From Terriglobia bacterium (GTDB lineage Bacteria > Acidobacteriota > Terriglobia > Bryobacterales > Bryobacteraceae), in assembly GCA_021325175.1 (NCBI GenBank), contig JAJPHS010000075.1, forward strand, positions 1 to 42,919: a stretch of DNA of 42,919 nt, in the 5' to 3' direction. This document shows, piece after piece, positions 23,931 through 34,478 of this stretch. Below the pieces are notes generated by a model that did not search any database, was not told the DNA's origin, and was given only the letters and a program-made list of their open reading frames with translations. A program made the position numbers and the translations under genes. How positions within the stretch are numbered: position 1 is the stretch's first letter; each line of letters starts with the position of its first letter.

Positions 23931-26129
23931 ATGCTCCCGGCACACACCAGTTCCCCGCCGCCCGACCCGCAGGTTGCGCGGCTGTTCTCGGAGCTGGAAA
24001 CGCGCCTCCGCGAGCTCCGCCCTCAGGAGGATCTCACGCCCCTCGAGCGCGCCTATCAGTTCGCCGCCGCCCGCCATGACGGCCAGAAGCGCGTATCGGG
24101 CGAGCCCTACATGATCCATCCAATCCTGGTCACTCGTCAGTTGGCCGAAATGCAGATGGACATGACCTGCCTGGAAACCGGCCTGCTGCACGACGTGGTG
24201 GAAGATACTTCGGCCACCATCGAGGAAATTCGCAGGAATTTCGGCGATGACGTCGCGCGCTGCGTCGACGGCGTCACCAAGCTCGGCAAACTCAACCTCG
24301 CCAGCCGCGAAGAGCGCCAGGCCGAAAGCGTCCGGAAAATGCTGCTGGCGATGGTCGAGGATATCCGCGTCATTCTGGTGAAGCTTGCCGACCGCCTGCA
24401 CAACATGCGCACGCTCGATTCGCTGCCGCCGGAAAAGCAGACGCGCATCGCTCAGGAAACGCTCGATATTTACGCGCCCATCGCGCATCGGCTGGGAATG
24501 GGGAAAATCCGCGGGGAGCTGGAAGATCTGGCCTTCAAATACCTGGAGCCGGAAGCCTCGGCGGAGCTGCTCAAGGAATTCGAAGCCGCGCGCGCCGAAA
24601 ATGAGGCGCTGCTCGCCGAAATCAAGCACACCGTCGAGCTCCATCTGGCGCGCGAAGGCATCCCCGCCCGCGTCGAAACCCGCGTCAAGCGAGCCTACTC
24701 CGTCTATCAAAAGCTGAAGCGGCAAAAAATTACGCTCGACCAGGTTTACGACCTGCTGGCCGTGCGCATCATCACCGATTCGGTGAAGAACTGCTATGCC
24801 GCGCTCGGCGTCATCCATAACGAATGGCACCCGATCCCCGGCCGCATCAAGGATTTCATCGCCATCCCACGCCCCAATCTCTACCAGTCCCTGCACACCT
24901 CGGTCATGGGACCGAATGGCCGCCACTTCGAAGTGCAGATCCGCACCGAGGAGATGCATCGCGTCGCCGAGGAAGGGATCGCCGCTCACTGGAAGTATAA
25001 AGAAGGCCGCCGCGGCACGCGCGCCGGCGCCGACGATCAGCGCATCGCCTGGCTGCGCCAGCTCGTCGAATGGCAGCGCGAAATGCGCGATCCGGGTGAG
25101 TTCATGTCCACCCTCAAAGTGGACCTGTATCCGGAAGAGGTTTACACCTTCACGCCGCGCGGCAAAGTCATCGTGCTGCCGCGCGACGCCACGCCCATCG
25201 ATTTCGCCTACGCCATTCACTCCGATGTCGGCAACCACTGCGTCGGCGCGAAGGTCAACGGCCGGATCGTTCCGCTCAAATCGCCCTTGCGAAACGGCGA
25301 CGTCGTCGAGATCCTCACCCAGGCCGGCCATCTGCCCAGCAAGGACTGGCTCGCCGTCGTCAAGACTTCCAAGGCGCGCAATAAAATCAAGCACGTCATC
25401 AACACCACCGAGCGCGCCAAAGCCAGCGAAATCGGCCAGAAGTATCTTCAGGTGGAATCGCGCCGCCTGGGCGTGAAGCTCGGCGACGTGTCGAAAAATC
25501 AATTGGAAGCGGTCGCCTCCGAGTACGGTTACTCCAAAATGGAGGATTTGCACGCGGCCTTGGGCTACGGCAAATTTTCGGCGCGCCAGGTCTTGCAGAA
25601 ACTCGCGCCGGAACAGGTGCCGTCGGAACCCTCCGCCGCGCCCGCTCCCGCGCCGCCGATGGCGCCCGCGGACGCGAAGGACCTGGTCATCAAGGTCAAG
25701 GGCGTCGACGACCTGCTCGTCTATCGCGCCAAGTGCTGCAATCCGATCAAGGGAGAGCCGATCGTCGGTTACGTCACGCGCGGCAAGGGCGTGGCCGTGC
25801 ATTCGCTCAACTGCGCCAACGTGCAAAATCTCATGTATGAAGTGGAGCGCAAAATCGAGGTGGAATGGGCGCGCAACGACGCCGGCTCCTTCCCGGTCAA
25901 GATGGTGATTCACTCCGAGGACAAGCCGGGAATGCTGAATCAGCTCACCACCGTTCTGGTGAACGAGCAGACCAACATCCGGAGCCTGGAAGCGCGCACC
26001 GATGGCGGCCCGGAATCCGCCGTGATCGACATGACCGTTGAAGTGCGCGACAAAAAACAGCTCGAGCGAGTCGTTTCCGCCATCCGCCGCATCTCCGGAA
26101 TTAGAGACATCGAAAGAGTCAACGCCTAA
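23931..26129 (+). CDS. rel: Bifunctional (p)ppGpp synthetase/hydrolase (Rel/SpoT)
   Basis: A 732-residue long RelA/SpoT homologue that makes and degrades the starvation alarmone (p)ppGpp on the ribosome. The HD hydrolase domain is intact (HDGQKRVSGEPYMIHP and LLHDVVEDT), as is the synthetase domain (GRIKDFIAIPRPNLYQSLHT and HFEVQIRTEEMH, with the Glu of ExQxRT). TGS (VYTFTPRGKVIVLPRDATPI), the zinc-finger region (AKCCNPIKGEPIVGYVTRGK) and a C-terminal ACT domain follow. A Pro/Ala linker is near residue 568. The ATG has no Shine-Dalgarno. The next gene starts on the base after its stop. Confidence 0.97.
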   Translation: MLPAHTSSPPPDPQVARLFSELETRLRELRPQEDLTPLERAYQFAAARHDGQKRVSGEPYMIHPILVTRQLAEMQMDMTCLETGLLHDVVEDTSATIEEIRRNFGDDVARCVDGVTKLGKLNLASREERQAESVRKMLLAMVEDIRVILVKLADRLHNMRTLDSLPPEKQTRIAQETLDIYAPIAHRLGMGKIRGELEDLAFKYLEPEASAELLKEFEAARAENEALLAEIKHTVELHLAREGIPARVETRVKRAYSVYQKLKRQKITLDQVYDLLAVRIITDSVKNCYAALGVIHNEWHPIPGRIKDFIAIPRPNLYQSLHTSVMGPNGRHFEVQIRTEEMHRVAEEGIAAHWKYKEGRRGTRAGADDQRIAWLRQLVEWQREMRDPGEFMSTLKVDLYPEEVYTFTPRGKVIVLPRDATPIDFAYAIHSDVGNHCVGAKVNGRIVPLKSPLRNGDVVEILTQAGHLPSKDWLAVVKTSKARNKIKHVINTTERAKASEIGQKYLQVESRRLGVKLGDVSKNQLEAVASEYGYSKMEDLHAALGYGKFSARQVLQKLAPEQVPSEPSAAPAPAPPMAPADAKDLVIKVKGVDDLLVYRAKCCNPIKGEPIVGYVTRGKGVAVHSLNCANVQNLMYEVERKIEVEWARNDAGSFPVKMVIHSEDKPGMLNQLTTVLVNEQTNIRSLEARTDGGPESAVIDMTVEVRDKKQLERVVSAIRRISGIRDIERVNA

Positions 26130-26477
26130 GTGAACGCGGAACCCGAACACATCGCCATTTCCAAGTCCAAAGGCATCCGCATCGACTGGAAGGACGGCCA
26201 TCACAGCGAATACGGCCTGGCCTATCTGCGCGACGAATGCCCCTGCGCCAACTGCACCGGCGCGCACGGCACGGCACCGCGCAAATCCAGTTATTCGGCG
26301 CCGTCGGGCCCGTTTCCGATGTACACGCCGCGCCTGAAAATGACGCAGGTCGAGCCGGTGGGCAGCTACGCGATCCGCATCGAGTGGTCGGACGGCCACA
26401 ACACCGGCATCTATTCCTTCGATCATTTCCGGAAAATCTGCCCGTGCGAGGAATGCCGCGGCGTGGCGAAAAAATAA
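26130..26477 (+). CDS. DUF971 (GBBH-like N-terminal domain) protein
   Basis: A 115-residue protein with GIRIDWKDGHHSEYGLAYLR, then ECPCANCTG, and in the second half IRIEWSDGHNTGIYSFDHFR with CPCEECRG. This is the DUF971 fold, found alone in bacteria and fused to gamma-butyrobetaine hydroxylase in eukaryotes. The two CPCxxC clusters suggest metal or iron-sulfur binding; the cellular role is not established, although links to Fe-S protein assembly have been proposed. It begins with GTG directly after the rel stop, so it is cotranscribed and coupled. Confidence 0.9.
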   Translation: MNAEPEHIAISKSKGIRIDWKDGHHSEYGLAYLRDECPCANCTGAHGTAPRKSSYSAPSGPFPMYTPRLKMTQVEPVGSYAIRIEWSDGHNTGIYSFDHFRKICPCEECRGVAKK

Positions 26478-26478
26478 G

Positions 26479-26535
26479 TTGGGCTAAATCAGCCCGATCA
26501 TAATCGTCTTTTGCGCGGCTCGTACTTTTCCGCGC
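26479..26535. terminator. Weak stem-loops between converging genes
   Basis: TTGGGCT/AGCCCGA (26479-26485 with 26491-26497, one T-G pair) is followed by TCATAATCGTCTTTT, and GCGCGG/CCGCGC (26513-26518 with 26530-26535) follows. They lie between the ends of the DUF971 gene and the converging hydrolase gene and may end transcripts from both sides. The T-tracts are poor. Confidence 0.4.
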
Positions 26536-26556
26536 GGTCCGCCGCAACCCCAAACA

Positions 26557-27240
26557 TCACTCGCCGAAAACTCGCCGCATCCACTTCCTCAAAATCGGAG
26601 CCGCCTTCGAAGGAAAACGGTGCGCGCCCGGCAATAGATGAAATTCCACGTCGGAGGCGTGCTTTCGCAGCCGGTCCGGAAAAGCGCGCGCGACCTCGGC
26701 CGGGAAAAACTCATCCTCGGACCGCGAGATGTGCAGAACCGGCGCCGTTACCCGCGCGTACTTGTCCTCTTTCCAATCCTTCGGCACGCCCCCGCAGATC
26801 CCGACCACGCCGCCCGCCTCCTCCGGATACGTGCCGATCAGCCGGTAATTCAATCCCACCGGCTGCGAGAATCCCATCAGCATCGTCCGCCGCGCCGGAA
26901 TCGAAAAGCGGCGTCGCAGCTCCGCCGCCACGGCGCGCACGATCTGATGATGCAGCCGGATATTCAGCTCCGGATGCCGCCGCGTACCCCAGTTATAGCC
27001 GACCTCGTCTCCGGCCGGCGTCGGCGCCAGATAGTGCTGGTTGGGCCCGCGAAGGCTCGCCACCACGCAATTCGGCTCCACCGATGCCGCCGTCAGCCGC
27101 AGCATCGCCTCCGGATTGGAGCCGTAGCCGTGCATCGTTAAAACAAGAATGGTTCGCTCATCCACGCGCGCCGGCGCGTGGAGCAGCCAGCTTGCTTCAA
27201 GGCGGACGCAAACCGAATCCAACGTTTTATCATAAAACAA
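26557..27240 (-). CDS. Alpha/beta hydrolase, phospholipase/carboxylesterase-like
   Basis: A 227-residue cytosolic hydrolase. LVLTMHGYGSNPEAM is the oxyanion strand-loop, MLMGFSQPVGLNYRLI carries the nucleophile Ser, SRSEDEFFPAEV the acid and LLPGAHRFPS the His. The nucleophile elbow reads GFSQP where most relatives have GFSQG, a small deviation. The start is uncertain: TTG at 27240 is the first in-frame codon and no clear binding site stands before it. Substrate is probably a short-chain or lysophospholipid ester, but unproven. It diverges from the HPt gene. Confidence 0.82.
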   Translation of the reverse strand: MFYDKTLDSVCVRLEASWLLHAPARVDERTILVLTMHGYGSNPEAMLRLTAASVEPNCVVASLRGPNQHYLAPTPAGDEVGYNWGTRRHPELNIRLHHQIVRAVAAELRRRFSIPARRTMLMGFSQPVGLNYRLIGTYPEEAGGVVGICGGVPKDWKEDKYARVTAPVLHISRSEDEFFPAEVARAFPDRLRKHASDVEFHLLPGAHRFPSKAAPILRKWMRRVFGE

Positions 27241-27276
27241 GTTATGTAATTCGAATGCCCTGCCGATGAGCAGGAC

Positions 27277-27624
27277 ATGAGCGCGCCCTCCATGGATCCC
27301 GTTCTTGATCGCGAAGTCGCTTTATCCCGCGTCGGCGGAGACGTCGAACTGCTGAAGGAAATCGCGGTCCTGTTCCTGAGCGAGTACCCCAAAATTCTGG
27401 ACGAGCTTCGCTCGGCCGCCGAACGCGGCGACGCCCGCCGCATGGAGCGCACCGCGCACTCGCTCAAAGGCTCGGTTTCCAATTTCGGCGCATGCGCGGC
27501 GGTCGAAGCGGCCAGATCGCTGGAAGCAATGGGCCGCGCGCGCCAGCTTGAACAAGCCGTCCAGGTGATCCGTACCCTGGAGCTTGCGCTGGCGGCCCTT
27601 GGCGCCGAGCTCGAACAGCTCTAA
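27277..27624 (+). CDS. Orphan histidine phosphotransfer (HPt) protein
   Basis: A 115-residue four-helix HPt protein with ERTAHSLKGSVSNFGA, where H61 is the phosphorylated residue, preceded by LKEIAVLFLSEYPKILDELR. HPt proteins pass phosphate between receiver domains in multistep phosphorelays. No kinase or receiver gene is present in the window, so its partners are elsewhere. AGGA stands before the ATG. Its last codon and stop overlap the end of the converging glk gene by four bases. Confidence 0.92.
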   Translation: MSAPSMDPVLDREVALSRVGGDVELLKEIAVLFLSEYPKILDELRSAAERGDARRMERTAHSLKGSVSNFGACAAVEAARSLEAMGRARQLEQAVQVIRTLELALAALGAELEQL

Positions 27625-28586
27625 TTTTGTTTGATCCCCAGCGCCACGCGACCCGCGCCGATCAGCGCAGCTTTATCGTTCAGGATCACGCGCACCGGAA
27701 TCGATTCGAGCAGACGCGCGACGCGGCCCTTATCGTCAAAGGCCCGAAGAAACTCCGGCTCGCGCAGCTTCGGCAAAATTTTGGGCGCGATCCCGCCTCC
27801 GATGTACACTCCTCCGGTGGCCAGCGTGCGCAGCGCGATGTTGCCCGCCTCGGCGCCGTAGACGCTCACGAAAAGATTTAGCGCCATGCGGCACAGCTCG
27901 TTTCGATCCGCGTTGCGGGCGATCGCCGCCGCCGGATCGCCCGCCGCGATCTCCTGCGCCAGCCAGGAAGGCTCCTGCGCAGCGCCGGCGTCGCGAAAAA
28001 AATTGTAGACGTTCACCAGTCCCGGACCCGAAAGAATGCGCTCATAACTCACGTGGCCGAAGCGCCGGGCGAGATATTCGAACAGCGCAATCTCGGTCGC
28101 GTTGCGCGGCGCGAAATCGGCGTGGCCACCTTCGCTGGCCAACGGCAAGTAAAACCCGTCGACCGAGATCAGGCCCGCTTCGCCCAAGCCCGTCCCGGCC
28201 GAGATAAGCGCGCGATTCCCGCGACGATCGGCCGGCGTGTCGCGCAGAACGGCAAAATCCGAATCGGGCAGCGCCGCGATGCCGTGCGCGTTCGCTTCCA
28301 GATCGTTCAGCAGCCGCACTTCCGCCAGGCCCAGATCGGCGGCGAGCTGCGCCCCGTCAATTTTCCACGGCAGGTTCGTCGCTTCCACCGCGCCGTTCCG
28401 CACCGGCCCGGCGATGCCGAAACAGGCGGCCTTCACGTGCTGCCCGTGCGCGGCCAGATATTCGCGCGCGATGGCGGCTAGCGTCGGATAGGACCCGCTG
28501 TGAAAAACCTGGATGTTCAGCGGCTCCGGCCCCTCAAACAGCGCCAGCCGCGTATTCGTCCCGCCAATGTCGCCCGCCAGAATCAT
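27621..28586 (-). CDS. glk: Glucokinase
   Basis: A 321-residue ROK-unrelated bacterial Glk-type kinase that phosphorylates glucose with ATP. Visible are ILAGDIGGTNTRLALF (phosphate 1), CFGIAGPVRNGAVEATNLPW, VRLLNDLEANAHGIAAL (catalytic Asp), LISAGTGLGEAGL and ATGGVYIGGGIAPKIL. It is 28 bases after zwf and belongs to the same minus-strand operon. Its product, glucose 6-phosphate, is the substrate of the zwf product. It ends over the HPt gene. Confidence 0.95.
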   Translation of the reverse strand: MILAGDIGGTNTRLALFEGPEPLNIQVFHSGSYPTLAAIAREYLAAHGQHVKAACFGIAGPVRNGAVEATNLPWKIDGAQLAADLGLAEVRLLNDLEANAHGIAALPDSDFAVLRDTPADRRGNRALISAGTGLGEAGLISVDGFYLPLASEGGHADFAPRNATEIALFEYLARRFGHVSYERILSGPGLVNVYNFFRDAGAAQEPSWLAQEIAAGDPAAAIARNADRNELCRMALNLFVSVYGAEAGNIALRTLATGGVYIGGGIAPKILPKLREPEFLRAFDDKGRVARLLESIPVRVILNDKAALIGAGRVALGIKQN

Positions 28587-28614
28587 CGCTCAAGCATTGC
28601 CGCTTCCGCGCCTG

Positions 28615-30132
<1,518 letters not shown>

Positions 30133-30210
30133 TGTCCGCTCATTGCCGCCGTGCCCGGCTCGCAAGCCTCGTGAAAGCCAGGCTCGCGCCGCCGCGTTTC
30201 CAGGATTCCT

Positions 30211-33060
30211 CTACTTTAGCGCTTCTCCGATCGCAGATTCCAGCGTCTTCAGCCCGTCCTCGACATCATCCAGATGAACACGCAGCGCGCGCCGCTGCCG
30301 TTCGGCCAGAACCTGGAAATCGCCGCGCGCCTGCGCCGCCTTTACGACGCCGAACGTGTACTTCTGTCCCGGAACCGGCAGATCGACAGCGTCGTTGGCG
30401 GTGATTTGCAGAAAAACTCCGCTGTTCGGTCCACCCTTGTACGCCTGGCCGGTGGAATGAAGGAAACGCGGGCCAAAACCGGCGCAGGTCGCAACGCGCT
30501 TGTGGTCGCGCACCGCCGCGCGCATGCGCGATAGCGTCTGCTCATGCGCCTCATTCATCTGAATGTAGGCGAGCAGCGCAAGATAATCGCCGGCTCCGAT
30601 CCGCTCAAGATGCGCGCGTAAATATTCGGCCAGATCCTTCCGCGATCCGAGCGCCTTCCGGTTCGCCTCGTCCGAAAAAAGACTCACTCCGCCGGCGCTG
30701 AAAAACGGCTGTTCCGCCGGAAGCGAGCCGGTGCGCTCATATTCGTCGGTGAGCTTGCGTGTCGCGATCTTGCTCGCCTCCACGTCCGGCTGATTGAAGG
30801 CGTTGATCCCCAGCACCGATCCGGCCACGGCCGTCGCGATCTCCCACCGGAAGAATTCCTGCCCCAGGTTCCTCTTGTCCATCACGTCAATGCGGATCAC
30901 CGGCTGGCCGGCCGCTGCAATCTGCTCCATGAAACGATCCTGCGCCGCATCCGGCGCCGCTTGCAGGCGCAGGTACGCGAACACGCGATCCTGTCCATAA
31001 ACTTGCGGAGCCCCGGCCGGTTCCCGATCCACCGGGATCAATCCCTTACCCTGCTTGCCCGTCGATTCGGCCAGCAACTGTTCGAGCCACGCGCCCAGGT
31101 CCATAATGCCCGGCGAGGCGACCAGCGTCACTTTATCGCGCCCGCGCCTGGCGAGTTCGCCCAGCGTCAGGCCCAGCATCACCCCCGGGTTTGTTGGAAT
31201 CGGCACGCAGTGCGAGCACGCCACCGCCATCGCTTCGGCGCGATCCAAAAAGTCCGCCGCGTCGATACCCATGATCGAAGCCGGACCCATGCCGAAATCC
31301 GACAGCGCCGAATATCTCCCGCCGATGCTCGGAACGCCGTGCAGAACGCGCCGGAATTGATCCTCGCCCGCGACCCGCTCCAGAGGCGAGCCCGGATCGG
31401 TGATGGCGATAAATCGGCCGCCGGCCTGCTGCGCCCCAACTTCTTCTTTCACCCGTTCAAAGAAATATTGCTTGAAAATATTCGGCTCGAGCGTCGAGCC
31501 GGATTTGCTCGAAACGATAAAAACCGTGTTGGCGACATCGATCTTGCTTTCCAGCGCCCGGATCTGCGCCGGGTCGGTCGAGTCCAGAACGAACAGCTCC
31601 GGAAATCCATCGATTTTGCCGAACGACTTCTTCAGAACCTCCGCGCACAAGCTCGATCCGCCCATGCCGAGCAGCAACGCGTACCTGAAGCCGGCCTCTT
31701 TTATTTCCGCCGCGAGATTTTCCAGATGCGCTTTATTCTCGATCTGGTCCTCAATAATGCCCAGCCAGCCGAGCCACTTCCCTTCATCCGATCCGGTCCA
31801 AAGCGACGCGTCGCGCGCCCACAAACGCCGCACTTTCCCGCCGATCTGCCAATCCTCGGCCGCCTCATCCACCAGCTTCCGCAAATCCGGCGGCAGCAAA
31901 ATCGTTTGCGGATTCACCTCGCCGCCGATCTTCACCTTGCACCTGCGATCCACCGCGTTCAGAAGTTTGTCGAACGCCTCGGCGAACAGCTTCACCCCCT
32001 GCTTCAACAGCTCGCTTGTGACCTGATCCATGCTGATGCCGATTTTTTCGAGCGCTTCCATGGTCGCGCGGGCCTCGTCCAGATTTTCTTCGAGACTCGC
32101 GCGCGGCCGGCCATGATCGCGGAAGGCCTCGAAGGTCGCCGGAGGAATGGTATTCACCGTGTCGGGGCCGATCAGTTCCTCGACATACACAACATCGCGA
32201 TAGGAGGGATCTTTCGTGCTCGTGCTGGCCCACAGCAGCCGCTGCGTCCGCGCGCCGCGCGCGGCCAGCGCCTCCCACCGGGCACCGCGGAAAATTTCCT
32301 TGTAGCGCTCATAAGTGAGCTTTGCGTTGGCGATCGCCACTTTGCCGATCACGCGTTCGATCAGCGCGCGCTGTTCCGCCGTTGCGGTTTTCATTTTCGC
32401 TCTGGCGATCGGATCGATATAGGAATCGATGCGGCTCACGAAAAAGCTGGCGACGCTCGCCATCTTTTGCAGATTTCCCGCACGCCGCTCGAGCGCGGAA
32501 AGATAGGCCTGCGCGACTTTTTCATACGTCTGCCGCGAAAACAGCAGCGTGATATTGACGTTGATGCCTTCGCTCAGCAACTGCTCGATCGCGGGAATGC
32601 CTTCCGGCGTCGCCGGCACTTTCACCATCAGATTTTCGCGTCCCACCGTCTTCCACAACCGCCGCGCTTCCTCGATCGTCGCCCGCGTATCGTGGGCCAG
32701 AAATGGCGAAACCTCAAGGCTCACGTAGCCGTCGCGAAAATTGGTTCGCTCATAAACCGGGCGCAGGATATCGGCCGCGTTTTGAATGTCGGGAATCGCC
32801 AGCCGCTCGTACAGGCTCATCGCATCCAGATTTTCGTTTTCCATCGCGGCCAGCGAATCCGAGTAGTCCGTGCTGGCCGTGATCGCCTTTTCGAAAATCG
32901 CCGGATTCGAAGTCATCCCCGCCAGGCCGTCCTGCTCGATCAGCCGCGCCAGCTCGCCGCTCGATATCAGACTGCGGCGGATGTAATCAAGCCACACCGA
33001 TTGGCCGTAGGCGGCGAGTTCCTGAAGCGCGTTCTTTGTCGACGGAAGGCTGCTGCTCAT
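30211..33060 (-). CDS. tal-pgi: Transaldolase / glucose-6-phosphate isomerase fusion
   Basis: A 949-residue bifunctional protein. Residues 1-370 are transaldolase: WLDYIRRSLI, LAGMTSNPAIFEKAI, and MVKVPATPEGIPAIEQL with Schiff-base Lys147. From about residue 400 it is phosphoglucose isomerase: LLGMGGSSLCAEVLKKSFG, SSKSGSTLEPNIFKQYF, ITDPGSPLERVAGED and, near the end, FGPRFLHSTGQAYKGG. The two parts join non-oxidative pentose phosphate exchange with fructose/glucose 6-phosphate conversion. Such fusions are known in several phyla. GGAG precedes the ATG; the gene leads the tal/pgi-zwf-glk operon. No frame break is visible. Confidence 0.96.
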   Translation of the reverse strand: MSSSLPSTKNALQELAAYGQSVWLDYIRRSLISSGELARLIEQDGLAGMTSNPAIFEKAITASTDYSDSLAAMENENLDAMSLYERLAIPDIQNAADILRPVYERTNFRDGYVSLEVSPFLAHDTRATIEEARRLWKTVGRENLMVKVPATPEGIPAIEQLLSEGINVNITLLFSRQTYEKVAQAYLSALERRAGNLQKMASVASFFVSRIDSYIDPIARAKMKTATAEQRALIERVIGKVAIANAKLTYERYKEIFRGARWEALAARGARTQRLLWASTSTKDPSYRDVVYVEELIGPDTVNTIPPATFEAFRDHGRPRASLEENLDEARATMEALEKIGISMDQVTSELLKQGVKLFAEAFDKLLNAVDRRCKVKIGGEVNPQTILLPPDLRKLVDEAAEDWQIGGKVRRLWARDASLWTGSDEGKWLGWLGIIEDQIENKAHLENLAAEIKEAGFRYALLLGMGGSSLCAEVLKKSFGKIDGFPELFVLDSTDPAQIRALESKIDVANTVFIVSSKSGSTLEPNIFKQYFFERVKEEVGAQQAGGRFIAITDPGSPLERVAGEDQFRRVLHGVPSIGGRYSALSDFGMGPASIMGIDAADFLDRAEAMAVACSHCVPIPTNPGVMLGLTLGELARRGRDKVTLVASPGIMDLGAWLEQLLAESTGKQGKGLIPVDREPAGAPQVYGQDRVFAYLRLQAAPDAAQDRFMEQIAAAGQPVIRIDVMDKRNLGQEFFRWEIATAVAGSVLGINAFNQPDVEASKIATRKLTDEYERTGSLPAEQPFFSAGGVSLFSDEANRKALGSRKDLAEYLRAHLERIGAGDYLALLAYIQMNEAHEQTLSRMRAAVRDHKRVATCAGFGPRFLHSTGQAYKGGPNSGVFLQITANDAVDLPVPGQKYTFGVVKAAQARGDFQVLAERQRRALRVHLDDVEDGLKTLESAIGEALK

Positions 33061-33197
33061 GCTGGCTCCTTAAACAATTCCTATGATGCCACGCCCCCAA
33101 CGCCATCACCGGCGCCATTTATGGCGGGCGGCCCTCACATCCGTCGAACTAAAAGCCTCAAGAAAACCCGCAACCCGAGCGCCCTCAAAATTCCTCG

Positions 33198-34394
33198 CTA
33201 GCGGACGAAAAACTGTCTTTTGTCGATGCCGGCGTCCACCGCTACATCGAAAAAACCGACCATCATTTCATCCCAGCTTTGGTGGCCATAGCGAACTTCC
33301 TTTGACGGATCGGGATTCAGCGGATGATTCGCCGAATTGTCGAACGTCGCCGTCCAGACCAGCCGTGTTCCCTTCTTTAAAGGCAGCGGAAGCGCAAGTT
33401 TGTAATCGAGCTGCCAAAAAAAATTGTATTTGCTTACGCGCAGCATCACCTCCGGACGGCCATCGCCAAGGATCCGCATGAATTCGAACGCCTTCCCGCG
33501 CAGATGCATGTGCGGAAACAAGCTGAGCAGCAATGCGTCGTTCGGCAAAGTACCCCAGACGCTCACCTGATAGTCCGGATCGCCGGGCGGGATGGCGAAA
33601 TCGGAACGATCCATTTGCAGCGTCAAAACACGCTTTTCCGGCGCCCTTTTCGCGAAAATCACGCCAATTTTGGTGCTGTCGATTTCCGGCTTTCCGTCCG
33701 GCGTGTAATGGATCTCGAAAACGAGATCCGATCCGGCCGGGATCAGCTTCGCCATTCCCTCCGGCCAAACCTCGGGCGCCGCGCCCGGAGCGTAAACCTG
33801 CAAAATGTCGGCCTTGGTCGGCCCACTGGTCCAGGTGGAACCGGGCTCGCGGATGTACACCACCGCGTGATGAACGGATTTGCGGCTTCCCGGCCGCACC
33901 TCGACCGCCTGAATCCAGCGGTCCTGCTGAAAATGTGTGGGAACGGCGAAATATTGATACTCGATCGCGCCCGAGGCGGGGACGTGAAAGGGCGGGATTT
34001 CAAAAACGGCGTCGGGAGGCGCGATATTCCAGCCATCCGCCCAGGGAACGGGCGGCGGGGCGTCGCGCTGATCTCCCGCCGGGGCGCCGGCTTCGGCCCA
34101 ATTCGCCAAAGTGGAAATTTCAGCCCCGGTCAGAGAGCGGTCGTTTGCAAATTTTCCGCAGCAGGGATCGGCAAACCACGGCGGCATCTCGCCCCTACGC
34201 ACCGCGTCGCGAATGGCCTTGGCCCACGGCCGGGCATCCTGATAAGTGATCAGAGGCATCGGAGCCATTTCCCCGGAGCGATGGCACTCCTGGCAGTGAC
34301 GCTGAAGGATGGGCAGCACATCCTGGTAGAACTCCGGCGGACGCGCCTTCAGGCAGGCTAACGTGACAGCCGCGATAAGCCCTTGACGAACCAC
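33198..34394 (-). CDS. Exported haem c protein with copper monooxygenase-like domain
   Basis: A 398-residue protein starting at GTG (34394); sequence further upstream in frame lies under the FecR gene's promoter and was excluded. GLIAAVTLACLKA is a short signal sequence. A c-type haem site, RHCQECHRSG (C34, C37, H38), is followed by MPLITYQDARPWAKAIRDAV and REMPPWFADP-like sequence as in peroxidase-type c domains. The rest resembles the C-terminal half of copper type II ascorbate-dependent monooxygenases: SVHHAVVYIRE, FEIHYTPDG and LFPHMHLRGKAFE hold the His ligands. It is likely periplasmic; the substrate is unknown. TATAAT ends nine bases before the GTG. Confidence 0.82.
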   Translation of the reverse strand: MVRQGLIAAVTLACLKARPPEFYQDVLPILQRHCQECHRSGEMAPMPLITYQDARPWAKAIRDAVRRGEMPPWFADPCCGKFANDRSLTGAEISTLANWAEAGAPAGDQRDAPPPVPWADGWNIAPPDAVFEIPPFHVPASGAIEYQYFAVPTHFQQDRWIQAVEVRPGSRKSVHHAVVYIREPGSTWTSGPTKADILQVYAPGAAPEVWPEGMAKLIPAGSDLVFEIHYTPDGKPEIDSTKIGVIFAKRAPEKRVLTLQMDRSDFAIPPGDPDYQVSVWGTLPNDALLLSLFPHMHLRGKAFEFMRILGDGRPEVMLRVSKYNFFWQLDYKLALPLPLKKGTRLVWTATFDNSANHPLNPDPSKEVRYGHQSWDEMMVGFFDVAVDAGIDKRQFFVR

Positions 34395-34403
34395 GTTTTC
34401 AAT

Positions 34404-34409
34404 ATTATA
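34404..34409 (-). promoter_or_regulatory. Consensus -10 box before the haem c gene
   Basis: Perfect TATAAT on the minus strand ends nine bases before the GTG start. Initiation would leave a leader of about two bases. The -35 region is poor. Confidence 0.45.
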
Positions 34410-34424
34410 GGGCACACAAACTTG

Positions 34425-34453
34425 TTGACTCTCCCCTAAAAAAAGCGCAGAAT
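34425..34453 (+). promoter_or_regulatory. Candidate promoter for the FecR-domain gene
   Basis: TTGACT (34425-34430), 17-base spacer, CAGAAT (34448-34453). The mRNA would start near 34460, leaving about 19 bases that include GAGGAGG (34464-34470), a strong ribosome binding site eight bases before the ATG. Confidence 0.5.
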
Positions 34454-34478
34454 TAAAAATGACGAGGAGGCTCGCATC

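Noticed and set aside
23916..26426. 836-codon open frame on the minus strand opposite rel
   Set aside because: It has no recognisable domain, and the plus strand holds a full Rel protein. Long antisense frames are expected in G+C-rich genes with strong third-position bias.
30961..33201. 746-codon plus-strand frame opposite the tal/pgi fusion
   Set aside because: It is Arg/His/Gln-rich with no motif, and is an antisense shadow of a well-supported gene.
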